Below are positions 18,861 through 27,426 of a stretch of 64,000 nt of DNA, one piece after another. The notes below the pieces were generated by a model. It was not told where the DNA came from. It made no database searches and saw only the letters and a program-made list of their open reading frames with translations. The position numbers were made by a program, and so were the translations under genes. The stretch's first letter is position 1. Every line of letters begins with the position of its first letter. The stretch spans positions 62,001 to 126,000 of the forward strand of contig JRUP01000022.1 in NCBI GenBank assembly GCA_000773965.1, in the 5' to 3' direction. Origin of the DNA: Enterobacter cancerogenus (lineage in GTDB: Bacteria; Pseudomonadota; Gammaproteobacteria; Enterobacterales; Enterobacteriaceae).

Positions 18861-19588
18861 GCCGCACCGCCCGCAACGTTCAGCAATAGCCAGTTCGCCA
18901 GCGTATTGATTTCTTCGCTCGCCAGCGCATGAGGACGATATTCACCCACCGGTTGTTTCATCATTAAGGCTTCTGCCAGTGCTTCATCGCGGTGAATCAC
19001 CTGCGGAATCAGATTCTTCAGCGTGCGTAGCCACAGCTGATGCAGATCCTGTTGCAGCTGACTGTTGGCGTTGAATTGATTGATCAGAAACAGCGTGTGC
19101 GGCAAAAAACGCGGATGGTGCAACCGCAACTGGCAGTTAGCATCCAGCGATAGCACCTGCAGCAGGCGATCGGCGTGGAGGGCGAAGGATCGTTGCCACG
19201 GCAGCAGATCCGCTGGAAGGTCGAGGATCACCCAGCGATAGTGTGATTTCAGGGCCGGCAACGCCTTCAGCAACGGCGTGGCGAACGAGGTGTCGGCGTT
19301 TTGCAGACTTAAGCACTGCTGAGAGGTTAATGCGCCAAACGGCAGGAAATCGAGACCAGTTTGATAGCGCTGCGCGCACTGCTGCCACGGCTGCTGTTCC
19401 AGCAGTGCGGGAACCCAGCCCTGGGTGTGATTGAGCGGCAAGTTAAAATGGGCAGCCAGTTGATTTGAAGCAGAAAAGTCGATGACCAGCACCGACTCCT
19501 GTAAAGCATTGAGCGCCCAGCCAAGTGCCGCACTGAGTGATGTTGCGCCACAACCGCCGCGCAAACCTTGTAAGGCAATGACCGGCAT
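18857..19588 (-). CDS. bcsQ: BcsQ, MinD/ParA-like ATPase of the cellulose synthase complex
   Basis: SIMIBI-class ATPase needed for cellulose synthesis and for polar placement of the machinery in E. coli, where it works with BcsR at the inner membrane. The protein has 243 residues. The P-loop LRGGCGATSLSAAL is a divergent Walker A lacking the usual GK(T/S) lysine; E. coli BcsQ is also divergent here. DFLPFGAL and HRDEALAEALMMKQPVGEYR are family stretches. Its ATG overlaps the bcsR stop by one base (TAATG), and its stop overlaps bcsA by 4 bp. The frame is intact, unlike E. coli K-12, in which bcsQ carries a stop codon. Confidence 0.92.
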   Translation of the reverse strand: MPVIALQGLRGGCGATSLSAALGWALNALQESVLVIDFSASNQLAAHFNLPLNHTQGWVPALLEQQPWQQCAQRYQTGLDFLPFGALTSQQCLSLQNADTSFATPLLKALPALKSHYRWVILDLPADLLPWQRSFALHADRLLQVLSLDANCQLRLHHPRFLPHTLFLINQFNANSQLQQDLHQLWLRTLKNLIPQVIHRDEALAEALMMKQPVGEYRPHALASEEINTLANWLLLNVAGGAA

Positions 19589-19782
19589 TAGCGTTCAGGC
19601 TCCTGGTCGGCGGATAATTCACGCAGCAGCGGCCAGCGCGTCAGCAGACTATTCAGTCGCTCTTCGCGGGCAATATCAATGTAACGAAATGCCTTAAGGG
19701 AAAAGGCTTCGCTCAGGGTATTAATGTCATCCTGATCTTCAGTGGTAGACGCGATCAGCGAAAAGGCATTCTCTGTTTTCAT
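19588..19782 (-). CDS. bcsR: BcsR, small regulator of cellulose synthase assembly
   Basis: First gene of the minus-strand operon, 64 residues. The conserved family core is visible: the EAFSLKAFRYIDIAREERL region followed by LLTRWPLLREL (E. coli has a matching KRWPLLAEF). It binds BcsQ and stabilises the complex (family knowledge). The stop overlaps the bcsQ start by one base. It is divergent from bcsE across a 193-bp AT-rich region (19783-19975) that must hold both promoters. I could not assign -35/-10 boxes there with confidence. Confidence 0.88.
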   Translation of the reverse strand: MKTENAFSLIASTTEDQDDINTLSEAFSLKAFRYIDIAREERLNSLLTRWPLLRELSADQEPER

Positions 19783-19975
19783 TACTTTTTGCCACCAAAA
19801 AACAGCAATGGATGAATTGTGGTTCTATTTTTTGTAAAGTTTAAACCCGGAAAAATGCGCAGACTATGTAAAAATCGATATCATTTGAGATAGCGCAGGT
19901 TTTAATTATTTCAGCAGTTCCAATCGTTGCCGTCTATATTAAACTAGCCTGGATTGTTCTGATCGCGAAACAAAT

Positions 19976-21523
19976 ATGAAAAATCGCTATGCGCTTGGCC
20001 TACAACAGGTTCAGCAGGAATTAGTTACCCTGCAAAATCCGGGGTTTTATTGGATTACCAGTCAGCGTCAGGAAGACGCGCGGGTACTGCTGCGTCAGGT
20101 GGTGAGCCATCAACAGGCGGCAACCCTGGTCAGTTCAGATGAGAAGCCTCAGTCTTTACTTACGCCGGACCCACTGACGGGCCCAGCTCGCATTCCCTTA
20201 TTTTCGCTGCCGGCCAATAAAACCGGCCTGCAGCATCTGGAGAATGATTTCGCGCGTGTACTGAATAGCCGCAGTGGTTTAGTGCTGTTTTACAGCAACG
20301 CTGCGCAGTGGAGTAAATTATCCGAGGATGAACTCACGCTTTGGGTGAAACGCATGCGGCGGTTGTTGATCAAAAAACAAATCACGCTGTTACTGATCAC
20401 CTCGGGGGCGTCGATTATTCATCTGCGTAACCATCTACAGCGTTATTTTCGCCAACTTGATGGTGTCGCACATTTAGAATTTCAACAGGATAGCTGGCAA
20501 TATCGAATTAACTGGTGGTACTCCGCAGACAAATTACTGGCTGACCGTGCAATTCGCCTGAGTTGTAATGATAATCAATTCATTGCCATTAATGACGTTG
20601 AGCAAACCACCCCCCTTAGCCTTAATGATGAAAATCAGTTTCTGGCACAAGAGGGGGTGCTGGAAGGCGCACCGCCGCTTTCCAGCCAGTGGCAGCTGTT
20701 TAGTGATAATGAAAGCGTATTTTCGCGTGCGCAACAGGCCAACGCCGCCACGGTCATTTTTAGTCTGGCCCATAACCAGGATATCAATGCCCTGGCAAAA
20801 ATGGTCCACAGTTTGCGCCGCTCACGCGGTAACGCATTAAAGATTGTGGTACGCGAAATCAGTACCAGTCTTAGGTATAGCGATGAGCGATTATTGCTGG
20901 CATGTGGCGTCAATGCCATCGTGCCCGGCGCTCAAACGCTGTCACGCTTTCTCACCACGCTGGAAGGGATTCAGGGCCAGCAGTTTACGCGTCATGTTCC
21001 GGCCAACTTGCCCGCGCTGATGCAGGCATTACAGCCGCTGCAGCAAAAAGGCTATTTGCAGCTGGAGCCGTTCTGCTCGGCGGTACAGCAGCTGATGAGC
21101 AATACGCTGCTGCCGGAAAACGATAAGGGGCTGATGGTGGCTTTGCGCCCGGTGCCGCAGCTGAAACCCGAGCAGATTCTGACGCTGTGTAAACCGCGTC
21201 GTTTTGGTGATTTGGTGACGCTGATTAACGATCGCATCTATCTGTTTCTGTCATCCTGCCGCTTCAACGATTTGGATATCGCGTTGAAATCGATTTTCTC
21301 GCTGCCGCACGATGAGTTGTTCAGTAACCGCGTGGTGTGGTTCGAGGACAACCAGATTTTGTCGGAAGTGCACAAGATTCGCCAGCTGACGCCGGTGGCG
21401 CAGCGTGAAGTGCCGATGGCACCGATTGAGGCCCCGCGTGCAAACAAGGTGTCCGCTTCTGACCTGCGTGGGGCGCAAACCCCGCAACCTATTGTTCTCA
21501 ATCTTGATGGAGATCGCCGCTGA
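19976..21523 (+). CDS. bcsE: BcsE, c-di-GMP-binding cellulose regulator
   Basis: Cytosolic component of the type II cellulose machine that binds c-di-GMP through its GIL domain and is needed for maximal output. The protein has 515 residues, near the family length. The GIL-domain RxGD c-di-GMP motif is present as RFGD at residues 409-412. An N-terminal degenerate receiver/NTPase-like region precedes it (NPGFYWITSQRQEDARVLL). It is the first gene of the bcsEFG operon, and its TGA overlaps the bcsF start (TGATG). It is divergent from bcsRQABC, as in E. coli. Confidence 0.93.
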   Translation: MKNRYALGLQQVQQELVTLQNPGFYWITSQRQEDARVLLRQVVSHQQAATLVSSDEKPQSLLTPDPLTGPARIPLFSLPANKTGLQHLENDFARVLNSRSGLVLFYSNAAQWSKLSEDELTLWVKRMRRLLIKKQITLLLITSGASIIHLRNHLQRYFRQLDGVAHLEFQQDSWQYRINWWYSADKLLADRAIRLSCNDNQFIAINDVEQTTPLSLNDENQFLAQEGVLEGAPPLSSQWQLFSDNESVFSRAQQANAATVIFSLAHNQDINALAKMVHSLRRSRGNALKIVVREISTSLRYSDERLLLACGVNAIVPGAQTLSRFLTTLEGIQGQQFTRHVPANLPALMQALQPLQQKGYLQLEPFCSAVQQLMSNTLLPENDKGLMVALRPVPQLKPEQILTLCKPRRFGDLVTLINDRIYLFLSSCRFNDLDIALKSIFSLPHDELFSNRVVWFEDNQILSEVHKIRQLTPVAQREVPMAPIEAPRANKVSASDLRGAQTPQPIVLNLDGDRR

Positions 21524-21711
21524 TGACACTGATGGATTGGGTGCAGGTGGCGATCCTGCTGTTATTAATTTTACTGTTCCTGAAATCGTTGTTTGTGCGC
21601 TGGTTACCGCGCAGTAGCACCAGCCTGCTGATGCGTCTGCTGCCACCGCGTGCGCTGAAGTCGGAAGGGCAGTGGCAACGCAAACCGAATAAAACGGATA
21701 CTAAACCGTAA
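21523..21711 (+). CDS. bcsF: BcsF, small inner-membrane protein of the cellulose machine
   Basis: A 62-residue protein with one N-terminal membrane helix (about 5-25, VQVAILLLLILLFLKSLFV) and a basic cytosolic tail. In E. coli BcsF recruits BcsE to the membrane. Start and stop overlap bcsE and bcsG by one base each (TGATG and TAATG), so all three are translationally coupled. Sequence conservation is modest; the assignment rests mainly on size, topology and position. Confidence 0.88.
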   Translation: MTLMDWVQVAILLLLILLFLKSLFVRWLPRSSTSLLMRLLPPRALKSEGQWQRKPNKTDTKP

Positions 21712-23351
21712 TGAGTGATAACAAACCTTCGACGCTGCACGGTTCGTGGTGGCGCGGTCTCGGCGGCTGGAACTTCTACTTCCTGATCAAATTTGGTCTG
21801 TTGTGGTATGGCTACCTGAATTTTCATGCGCTGAGCAATCTGGTGTTCCTGGCCTGGCTGCTGTTCCCGCTGCCGTCACGTCGTTTGCATCGTGTGCGTC
21901 ACTGGGTGTCACTGCCGATTGGCTTTGCGCTGTTCTGGCATGACACCTGGCTGCCGGGACTGGAATCGATCATGAGTCAGGGCAGCCAGGTTGCGGGATT
22001 CTCTTCTGCTTACCTGCTTGACCTGCTGGAACGCTTTATCAACTGGCAAATGATTGGCGCAGGCTTCGTGCTGCTGGTGATCTATATGTTCGTGGCGCAG
22101 TGGATCCGCGTCACGGTGCTGGTTTCGCTGATGCTGATCTGGCTTAACGTGCTGACCATTGCCGGACCGGCGATGAATCTGTTGCCGACCAAAGCGGCGA
22201 CACCGGAAGTCGCATTGAATAACCCACCAGCCGCGACCAAAGCGCCGGATGGCCTGGACCAGTCTGCACCCCCGACCAGTGCCAATCTGACCTCCTGGCT
22301 CAATCGTTTCTACGACAGTGAGCGCCAGCGAGCCACCCATTTCCCGGATGCGCTGCCCGCGGATTCTCAGCCGTTTGATATTTTAGTGATTAACATCTGT
22401 TCGCTGTCATGGTCGGACATGGATGTAGCACAATTGCGTGACCATCCGCTATGGAAGCATTTTGATATCCTGCTGGACAACTACAACTCTGCCACCGGCT
22501 ACAGCGGTCCGGCAGGGATTCGTTTGCTGCGTGCTAGTTGCGGCCAGACTTCACACTCCAATCTGTATAAGGCCACCGACCAGCGCTGCTATCTGTTTGA
22601 TAACCTGGCGAAGCTGGGCTTTAAGCAGGAACTGATGATGGATCATACCGGCGTGTTTGGTAACTATCTCAAAGAGTTGCGTGAAGAGGGCAATCTACAG
22701 GCGCCGCTGATGTCACAAGCGGGAATTGCGCCAGAATTGACCTCCTTTGATGGTTCGCCAGTGTTCAATGACGGGCAATTGATGCAGCGCTGGCTCGACG
22801 ATCGGACTAAAAGCAGCGATGCGCGCAGTGCCACCTTCTACAACCTGATTCCGTTGCATGACGGCACGCGCGAGTTGGGCAGCACGCGCACCGCTGACTG
22901 GCAGCCGCGCGCTAAAATGCTGTTTGATCAACTGGATACATTCCTGACCAATCTGGAGAAATCAGGACGCCGCGTGATGGTGCTGGTGGTACCGGAGCAC
23001 GGTGCTGCGCTTCAGGGCGATAAAATGCAGATGTCCGGTCTGCGTGATATTCCCAGCCCGAGCATTACGCATGTGCCGGTGGGCATTAAGTTTGTCGGGA
23101 TGAAAGCGCCACACCAGGGACAGCCGTTGAGCATTGATACGCCAACCAGTCTGCTGGCGATTTCTGAAATCATTTCCCGTGTGGTGGATGGTCAGGTGTT
23201 TAACGCGCCGAACGTCAATATGTCGGTGTTAGCGGATAATTTGCCGCAATCACCGGTGGTGTCCGAGAATGATAATGCGGTGGTGATGATGTATCAGGGT
23301 AAACCCTGGATTCGTCTGAACGGCGGCGATTGGGTGCCTTATCCGCAATAG
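21711..23351 (+). CDS. bcsG: BcsG, cellulose phosphoethanolamine transferase
   Basis: Inner-membrane enzyme with a periplasmic alkaline-phosphatase-like domain that decorates cellulose with phosphoethanolamine. The protein has 546 residues. Membrane helices occupy about 20-165. The periplasmic domain keeps the active-site blocks INICSLSW, NSATGYSGPAG (nucleophile Ser region), IPLHDGTRE and VVPEHGAAL (metal-binding Glu-His). Its presence means the cellulose made here is probably the pEtN-modified form. It is the last gene of bcsEFG and is followed by a GC-rich hairpin. In E. coli pdeK adjoins bcsC; here it adjoins bcsG. Confidence 0.95.
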   Translation: MSDNKPSTLHGSWWRGLGGWNFYFLIKFGLLWYGYLNFHALSNLVFLAWLLFPLPSRRLHRVRHWVSLPIGFALFWHDTWLPGLESIMSQGSQVAGFSSAYLLDLLERFINWQMIGAGFVLLVIYMFVAQWIRVTVLVSLMLIWLNVLTIAGPAMNLLPTKAATPEVALNNPPAATKAPDGLDQSAPPTSANLTSWLNRFYDSERQRATHFPDALPADSQPFDILVINICSLSWSDMDVAQLRDHPLWKHFDILLDNYNSATGYSGPAGIRLLRASCGQTSHSNLYKATDQRCYLFDNLAKLGFKQELMMDHTGVFGNYLKELREEGNLQAPLMSQAGIAPELTSFDGSPVFNDGQLMQRWLDDRTKSSDARSATFYNLIPLHDGTRELGSTRTADWQPRAKMLFDQLDTFLTNLEKSGRRVMVLVVPEHGAALQGDKMQMSGLRDIPSPSITHVPVGIKFVGMKAPHQGQPLSIDTPTSLLAISEIISRVVDGQVFNAPNVNMSVLADNLPQSPVVSENDNAVVMMYQGKPWIRLNGGDWVPYPQ

Positions 23352-23358
23352 CTGGGGG

Positions 23359-23386
23359 CGCGGCGCAAATTTTGCGCCGCGACTTT
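23359..23386 (+). terminator. Putative terminator after bcsG
   Basis: CGCGGCGCAAA and TTTGCGCCGCG at 23359-23381 form a strong GC-rich hairpin just after the bcsG stop. The following T-tract is weak (ACTTTAA), so termination efficiency is uncertain. Confidence 0.55.
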
Positions 23387-23496
23387 AACGTGCACAATTC
23401 CTAATCACCACTTTATCTCGCCCTTCCTGCCTTTTTTCGACTTTATCCCGGCGCATAAAAATGCTGACCTGCGATATACTCGCTGCGCATTTCATC

Positions 23497-23623
23497 TATA
23501 CCCGTCATTCTTCAAGTTGCAGGTGCGTTGGCTGTGCTCATTTATCCCAGTCACTTACCTGAGTAAGCTCCTGGGGATTCATTCCCTTGCCGCCTGCCTG
23601 CACCTTGAATAATTTAGGGTATA
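23497..23623. repeat. ERIC element, full length (127 bp)
   Basis: Starts TATACCC and ends GGGTATA, an inverted terminal repeat. The internal blocks TTCAAGTTGCAGGTGCGTTGGC and AGTAAGCTCCTGGGGATTCA are characteristic of enterobacterial repetitive intergenic consensus sequences. The length of 127 bp equals the canonical element. It ends 34 bp upstream of the pdeK start codon and about 20 bp upstream of its ribosome-binding site, so it fills the pdeK promoter region. Nothing else was recognised in the rest of 23387-23657. Confidence 0.9.
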
Positions 23624-23657
23624 CATAGTCGATTTAAGTGGTCGGGAGAGGGTTTTG

Positions 23658-25670
23658 TTGCGCGTCAGTCGCTCGTTAACGATAAAACAGATGGCAACGG
23701 TGTCCGCCGTGGCAATGGTGACCATCAGCATTTTTATCGTCATCCAGTTATTCCACTTTGTGCAGCAGCGCAGGATTGACTACGCCCAGCAGATGGAAAA
23801 TATCGCGCACACGGTGCGCCAGCCGCTGTCGGAAGCCGTTCTGAAAGGCGATATTCCGCAAGCTGAACGCATCCTGAATACGTTGAAACCGGCGGGCATC
23901 CTGTCGCGTGCCGATGTGGTATTGCCGAATGCGTTTCAGGCGCTGCATGCCGATTTTGTGCCGGAAAAACCGGTGCCGCGTTTCGTGGCGCGTCTGTTCG
24001 AGCTACCGGTGCAAATTACACTACCGCTCTATTCGGTTGAACGCACCGGGCTGCCCAAACCGATTGCCTATCTGGTGCTGCAGGCTGACTCGTCACGCGT
24101 TTATCAGTTTCTGCTGAGCACGTTATCGACGATGATCACTACCTATTTGCTGCTGGCGCTGATCCTCTCCGTGTCGATTAGCTGGTGTATCAATCGTCTG
24201 ATCGTCCATCCTTTGAGAAGTCTGTCGCGTGATTTGCAGGAGTTGCCACCGCAGGCCATTCTCACGCACAAGCTCGACCTGCCGCATAATCATCGCGACG
24301 ATGAAATCGGCATGCTGATCCGCAGCTACAACCGCAATCAACAGGTGCTGGAGTCGATTCATGATGAGATGAGTCGCATGACCACCCATTTTGCCGTGAC
24401 CGACCTGCCCAACCGTGCCCTGTTCCTTGCGTTACTGGATCAGCACGCCAGTCATCGCCATAGCCGTCAGCCGTGGGGATTGATGGTGATTCGTATTGAA
24501 ACGTTGCAGGAAGCCAACGGTGTACTGAGTGATGAACAGCGCGACACCCTGATGCTGACGCTGGTGGAGAAGATTCGTAGCACCGTTGACGACCACACCC
24601 TGCTGGCGCAAACCGGACCCAGTGATTTCGCGCTGCTGATGAAGCGCGCGCACAACCCGTTCCGCGCCATGCGTCTGGCGCGCAACCTGATGATTCGCAT
24701 TAACCAGCCGGTGAACCTGCATCAACTTCAGCTGCGTCCAAACGCCAGTATTGGCCTGGCGCTGCATGATGACAGCGTCGTCAGTGCCAGCGAGCAACTC
24801 GACCGCGCGACCTCGGCCATGATGTCGGCGCGTCATCAGGGCAAAAACCAGATTCTGTTCTTTGATCCGGCGCTGACTGAGCGGGCGCAAAAACGCCTGA
24901 CGCAGGAGCACGATATCCTGCAGGGGTTGCAGGATGGTCAATTTGCACTTTATCTGCAGCCGCAAATCAATATGCAAACCGGTGAGCTGGCGGGCGCGGA
25001 AGCGCTATTGCGTATGCGTATGCCGGACGGCAGCTATGGATTGTCGGAAGAGTTTATCGCCAGCGCCGAAGAGATTGGGGTGATTTCCGCGATTGGACGC
25101 TGGGTGTTTGAAGAAGCCTGCCGCATCCTTGCCGCGTGGCAGAAGCTGGGCATCAATATTCCGCTGAGCGTCAATATATCGGCAGTTCAGTTGCGTGACC
25201 CCAGCATGGTGAGCCATTTGCAGGGTTTGCTGGAGCGCCATCGTATTGCACCCGGTAATTTCGTGCTGGAAATTACCGAAACCGCGCAGATTGGCGATGC
25301 CGAGCAAGCGATTTCGCTGCTGCGTTCATTGCAGCAAACCGGCGTAGCCGTGGCGCTGGATGATTTTGGCATGGGTTATTCCAATCTCAATTACCTGCAT
25401 CAGTTTAAAGCGCTGCCGGTGAACAAGCTGAAGATGGACCGCAGTTTTGTCGCGGCGCTACCGGATGATGACACCATGGTGCGTATTGTCGCGGCGATTG
25501 CGGACATCATTCATCTGGATGTTATTGCTGAAGGCGTGGAAACCGATGAGCAGCGAGACTGGCTGCTGGCACGCGGAATTACTATAGGGCAAGGCTACTT
25601 ATACGCTGAAGCGCTCCCTCTTAACGTCTTCAATCAACGCTGGCTTGACAGCTCGTCACATCCTGAATAA
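23658..25670 (+). CDS. pdeK: PdeK (YhjK/HmsP-like) membrane c-di-GMP phosphodiesterase
   Basis: Dual GGDEF-EAL protein of 670 residues. The TTG at 23658 is chosen because it gives MRVSRSLTIKQMA, which matches the E. coli start; a TTG one codon earlier is possible, and a GGGAGAGGG ribosome-binding site lies upstream. Two membrane helices (about 15-38 and 155-178) flank a periplasmic sensor loop, then a HAMP-like linker. The GGDEF domain is degenerate (TGPSDFALL in place of GGDEF). The EAL domain is intact: AEALLRM, SVNISAVQL, ITETAQIGD, DDFGMGYSNL, MDRSF and IAEGVETDEQ. It is therefore expected to hydrolyse c-di-GMP and so lower BcsA activity. It adjoins bcsG and dctA. Confidence 0.93.
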   Translation: MRVSRSLTIKQMATVSAVAMVTISIFIVIQLFHFVQQRRIDYAQQMENIAHTVRQPLSEAVLKGDIPQAERILNTLKPAGILSRADVVLPNAFQALHADFVPEKPVPRFVARLFELPVQITLPLYSVERTGLPKPIAYLVLQADSSRVYQFLLSTLSTMITTYLLLALILSVSISWCINRLIVHPLRSLSRDLQELPPQAILTHKLDLPHNHRDDEIGMLIRSYNRNQQVLESIHDEMSRMTTHFAVTDLPNRALFLALLDQHASHRHSRQPWGLMVIRIETLQEANGVLSDEQRDTLMLTLVEKIRSTVDDHTLLAQTGPSDFALLMKRAHNPFRAMRLARNLMIRINQPVNLHQLQLRPNASIGLALHDDSVVSASEQLDRATSAMMSARHQGKNQILFFDPALTERAQKRLTQEHDILQGLQDGQFALYLQPQINMQTGELAGAEALLRMRMPDGSYGLSEEFIASAEEIGVISAIGRWVFEEACRILAAWQKLGINIPLSVNISAVQLRDPSMVSHLQGLLERHRIAPGNFVLEITETAQIGDAEQAISLLRSLQQTGVAVALDDFGMGYSNLNYLHQFKALPVNKLKMDRSFVAALPDDDTMVRIVAAIADIIHLDVIAEGVETDEQRDWLLARGITIGQGYLYAEALPLNVFNQRWLDSSSHPE

Positions 25671-25745
25671 TCACATTGTTTATTGATTTTCCTCACGAAA
25701 TTGCAGTCAGATAGTTTGCTGAAGCGTTTCAGTTCATAGTTAGAG

Positions 25746-25772
25746 TTTTGTAACTTTTGTAAGGAATGTAAG
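25746..25772 (+). repeat. Triple 9-bp direct repeat upstream of dctA
   Basis: TTTTGTAAC, TTTTGTAAG and GAATGTAAG stand in tandem without spacers, directly before a -10-like GTATATTAAT at about 25774-25783. Position and helical phasing (about 9 bp) suggest an operator, perhaps for a response regulator. No regulator is identified. The rest of 25671-25900 shows nothing else that I could assign. Confidence 0.4.
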
Positions 25773-25900
25773 GGTATATTAATCCTGTTATCGGAGTGTT
25801 ATTTTCCCGCAATCGGTAAGGTTTTTCGCTTCCAGGCGGCTTGCCGCATGCGTTCTCCATAATAACGGCGGTGAATTCCGTCTATACCTGGACACCTGTT

Positions 25901-27181
25901 ATGAAACTGTTCAAAAGCCTCTACTTCCAGGTGCTGGTTGCCATCGGCATCGGCGTCCTGTTAGGCCACTACTATCCTGAGTTAGGCGCGCAAATGAAGC
26001 CGCTTGGCGATGGTTTCGTTAAGCTGATCAAGATGATCATCGCCCCCGTGATTTTCTGTACGGTGGTGACCGGTATTGCCGGCATGGAGAGCATGAAAGC
26101 AGTTGGACGGACTGGCGCAGTTGCGCTGCTCTACTTTGAAATTGTCAGCACCATCGCGCTGATTATTGGCCTGGTCGTGGTTAATGTGGTGCAGCCGGGC
26201 GCGGGGATGAACGTTGATCCCGCGACTTTGGATGCCAAAGCCGTGGCGGTTTACGCCCAACAGGCGCAAGAACAGGGTGTTGTTGCCTTCTTGCTTGATA
26301 TTATCCCGGGTAGTGTGATCGGTGCCTTTGCCAGCGGTAATATCCTGCAAGTGCTGCTGTTCGCTATTCTGTTTGGTTTTGCCCTGCATCGTCTGGGTAA
26401 CGCCGGTACTGTGATGTTCAACGTCATTGAGAGCTTCTCCAAAGTGATCTTCGGCGTTATCAATATGATTATGCGCCTTGCGCCGATCGGTGCCTTCGGT
26501 GCCATGGCGTTTACCATTGGTAAATACGGCGTGGGCTCACTGGTGCAACTCGGTCAGCTGATCATCTGCTTCTACATCACCTGCGTGCTGTTTGTGGTGG
26601 TGGTGTTAGGTTTGATTGCACGCTGGGCCGGCTTCAACATCTTCAAATTTGTTGCCTACATCAAAGAAGAGCTGCTGATCGTGCTGGGTACCTCTTCATC
26701 TGAATCTGCGCTGCCGCGTATGCTCGACAAGATGGAGAAGCTGGGTTGTAAGAAATCGGTGGTGGGTCTCGTTATTCCAACGGGATACTCTTTTAACCTT
26801 GATGGCACCTCGATTTACCTGACCATGGCGGCGGTATTCATTGCCCAGGCCACTAATGCGCACATGGATATCTTCCACCAGATCACGTTGTTAGTGGTGC
26901 TGCTGCTCTCCTCAAAAGGCGCAGCGGGCGTGACCGGCAGTGGCTTTATCGTGCTGGCGGCCACCTTGTCTGCCGTCGGACATTTGCCGGTAGCGGGTCT
27001 GGCGCTGATTCTGGGTATCGACCGCTTTATGTCCGAAGCGCGTGCATTGACCAACCTGGTGGGTAACGGCGTGGCGACGGTTGTCGTGGCGAAGTGGGTC
27101 GGTCAGCTGGATGAGAAGCAGATGAAAGCGACGCTTTCTTCAGCGAAAAAGGTCAATAACGCCTCACAAACCAGCGTCTGA
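25901..27181 (+). CDS. dctA: C4-dicarboxylate:cation symporter DctA
   Basis: Inner-membrane uptake of succinate, fumarate, malate and aspartate driven by the proton/sodium gradient (DAACS/SLC1 family). The ATG at 25901 gives 426 residues starting [12 protein letters not shown], which aligns with the E. coli start; an upstream in-frame ATG at 25841 would add unconserved residues. The family signatures [14 protein letters not shown] (hairpin 1) and [16 protein letters not shown] (substrate/cation site) are present, with eight membrane helices. No clear ribosome-binding site precedes the ATG. It keeps the E. coli neighbours pdeK and yhjJ. Confidence 0.96.
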   Translation: MKLFKSLYFQVLVAIGIGVLLGHYYPELGAQMKPLGDGFVKLIKMIIAPVIFCTVVTGIAGMESMKAVGRTGAVALLYFEIVSTIALIIGLVVVNVVQPGAGMNVDPATLDAKAVAVYAQQAQEQGVVAFLLDIIPGSVIGAFASGNILQVLLFAILFGFALHRLGNAGTVMFNVIESFSKVIFGVINMIMRLAPIGAFGAMAFTIGKYGVGSLVQLGQLIICFYITCVLFVVVVLGLIARWAGFNIFKFVAYIKEELLIVLGTSSSESALPRMLDKMEKLGCKKSVVGLVIPTGYSFNLDGTSIYLTMAAVFIAQATNAHMDIFHQITLLVVLLLSSKGAAGVTGSGFIVLAATLSAVGHLPVAGLALILGIDRFMSEARALTNLVGNGVATVVVAKWVGQLDEKQMKATLSSAKKVNNASQTSV

Positions 27182-27207
27182 TCGTCTATTTGCGTTAATT
27201 TCCCGAG

Positions 27208-27244
27208 AAATGCCCGCTGTCGCTTGCCCTGACAGCGGGCATTT
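27208..27244 (+). terminator. Putative terminator of dctA
   Basis: AAATGCCCGCTGTC (27208-27221) and GACAGCGGGCATTT (27231-27244) form a perfect 14-bp stem. There is no long T-run after it, only the T's inside the stem end. Confidence 0.65.
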
Positions 27245-27426
27245 GCATAATAAACCCCATTGATTTTTTTCCCGATTTTTTACCTCGTTGCGCGACATCC
27301 TGACCTTCCTGTGGTCAAAGAGTCTGTTCTTCATTAAACGTGGCGGCTATGGGCCGCGCCGGTCACCAAAGATGTGACCGTACATGTCGCGATAACGAGC
27401 GTTGATCTGTTTATGTAGGGGTTCAC

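Noticed and set aside
18857..19588. BcsQ judged non-functional because the P-loop lacks GK(T/S)
   Set aside because: E. coli BcsQ also has a divergent P-loop here and functions; the reading frame is intact.
25841..25900. In-frame ATG 60 bp upstream as the dctA start
   Set aside because: The added residues are not conserved, while the ATG at 25901 aligns with the known DctA N-terminus.
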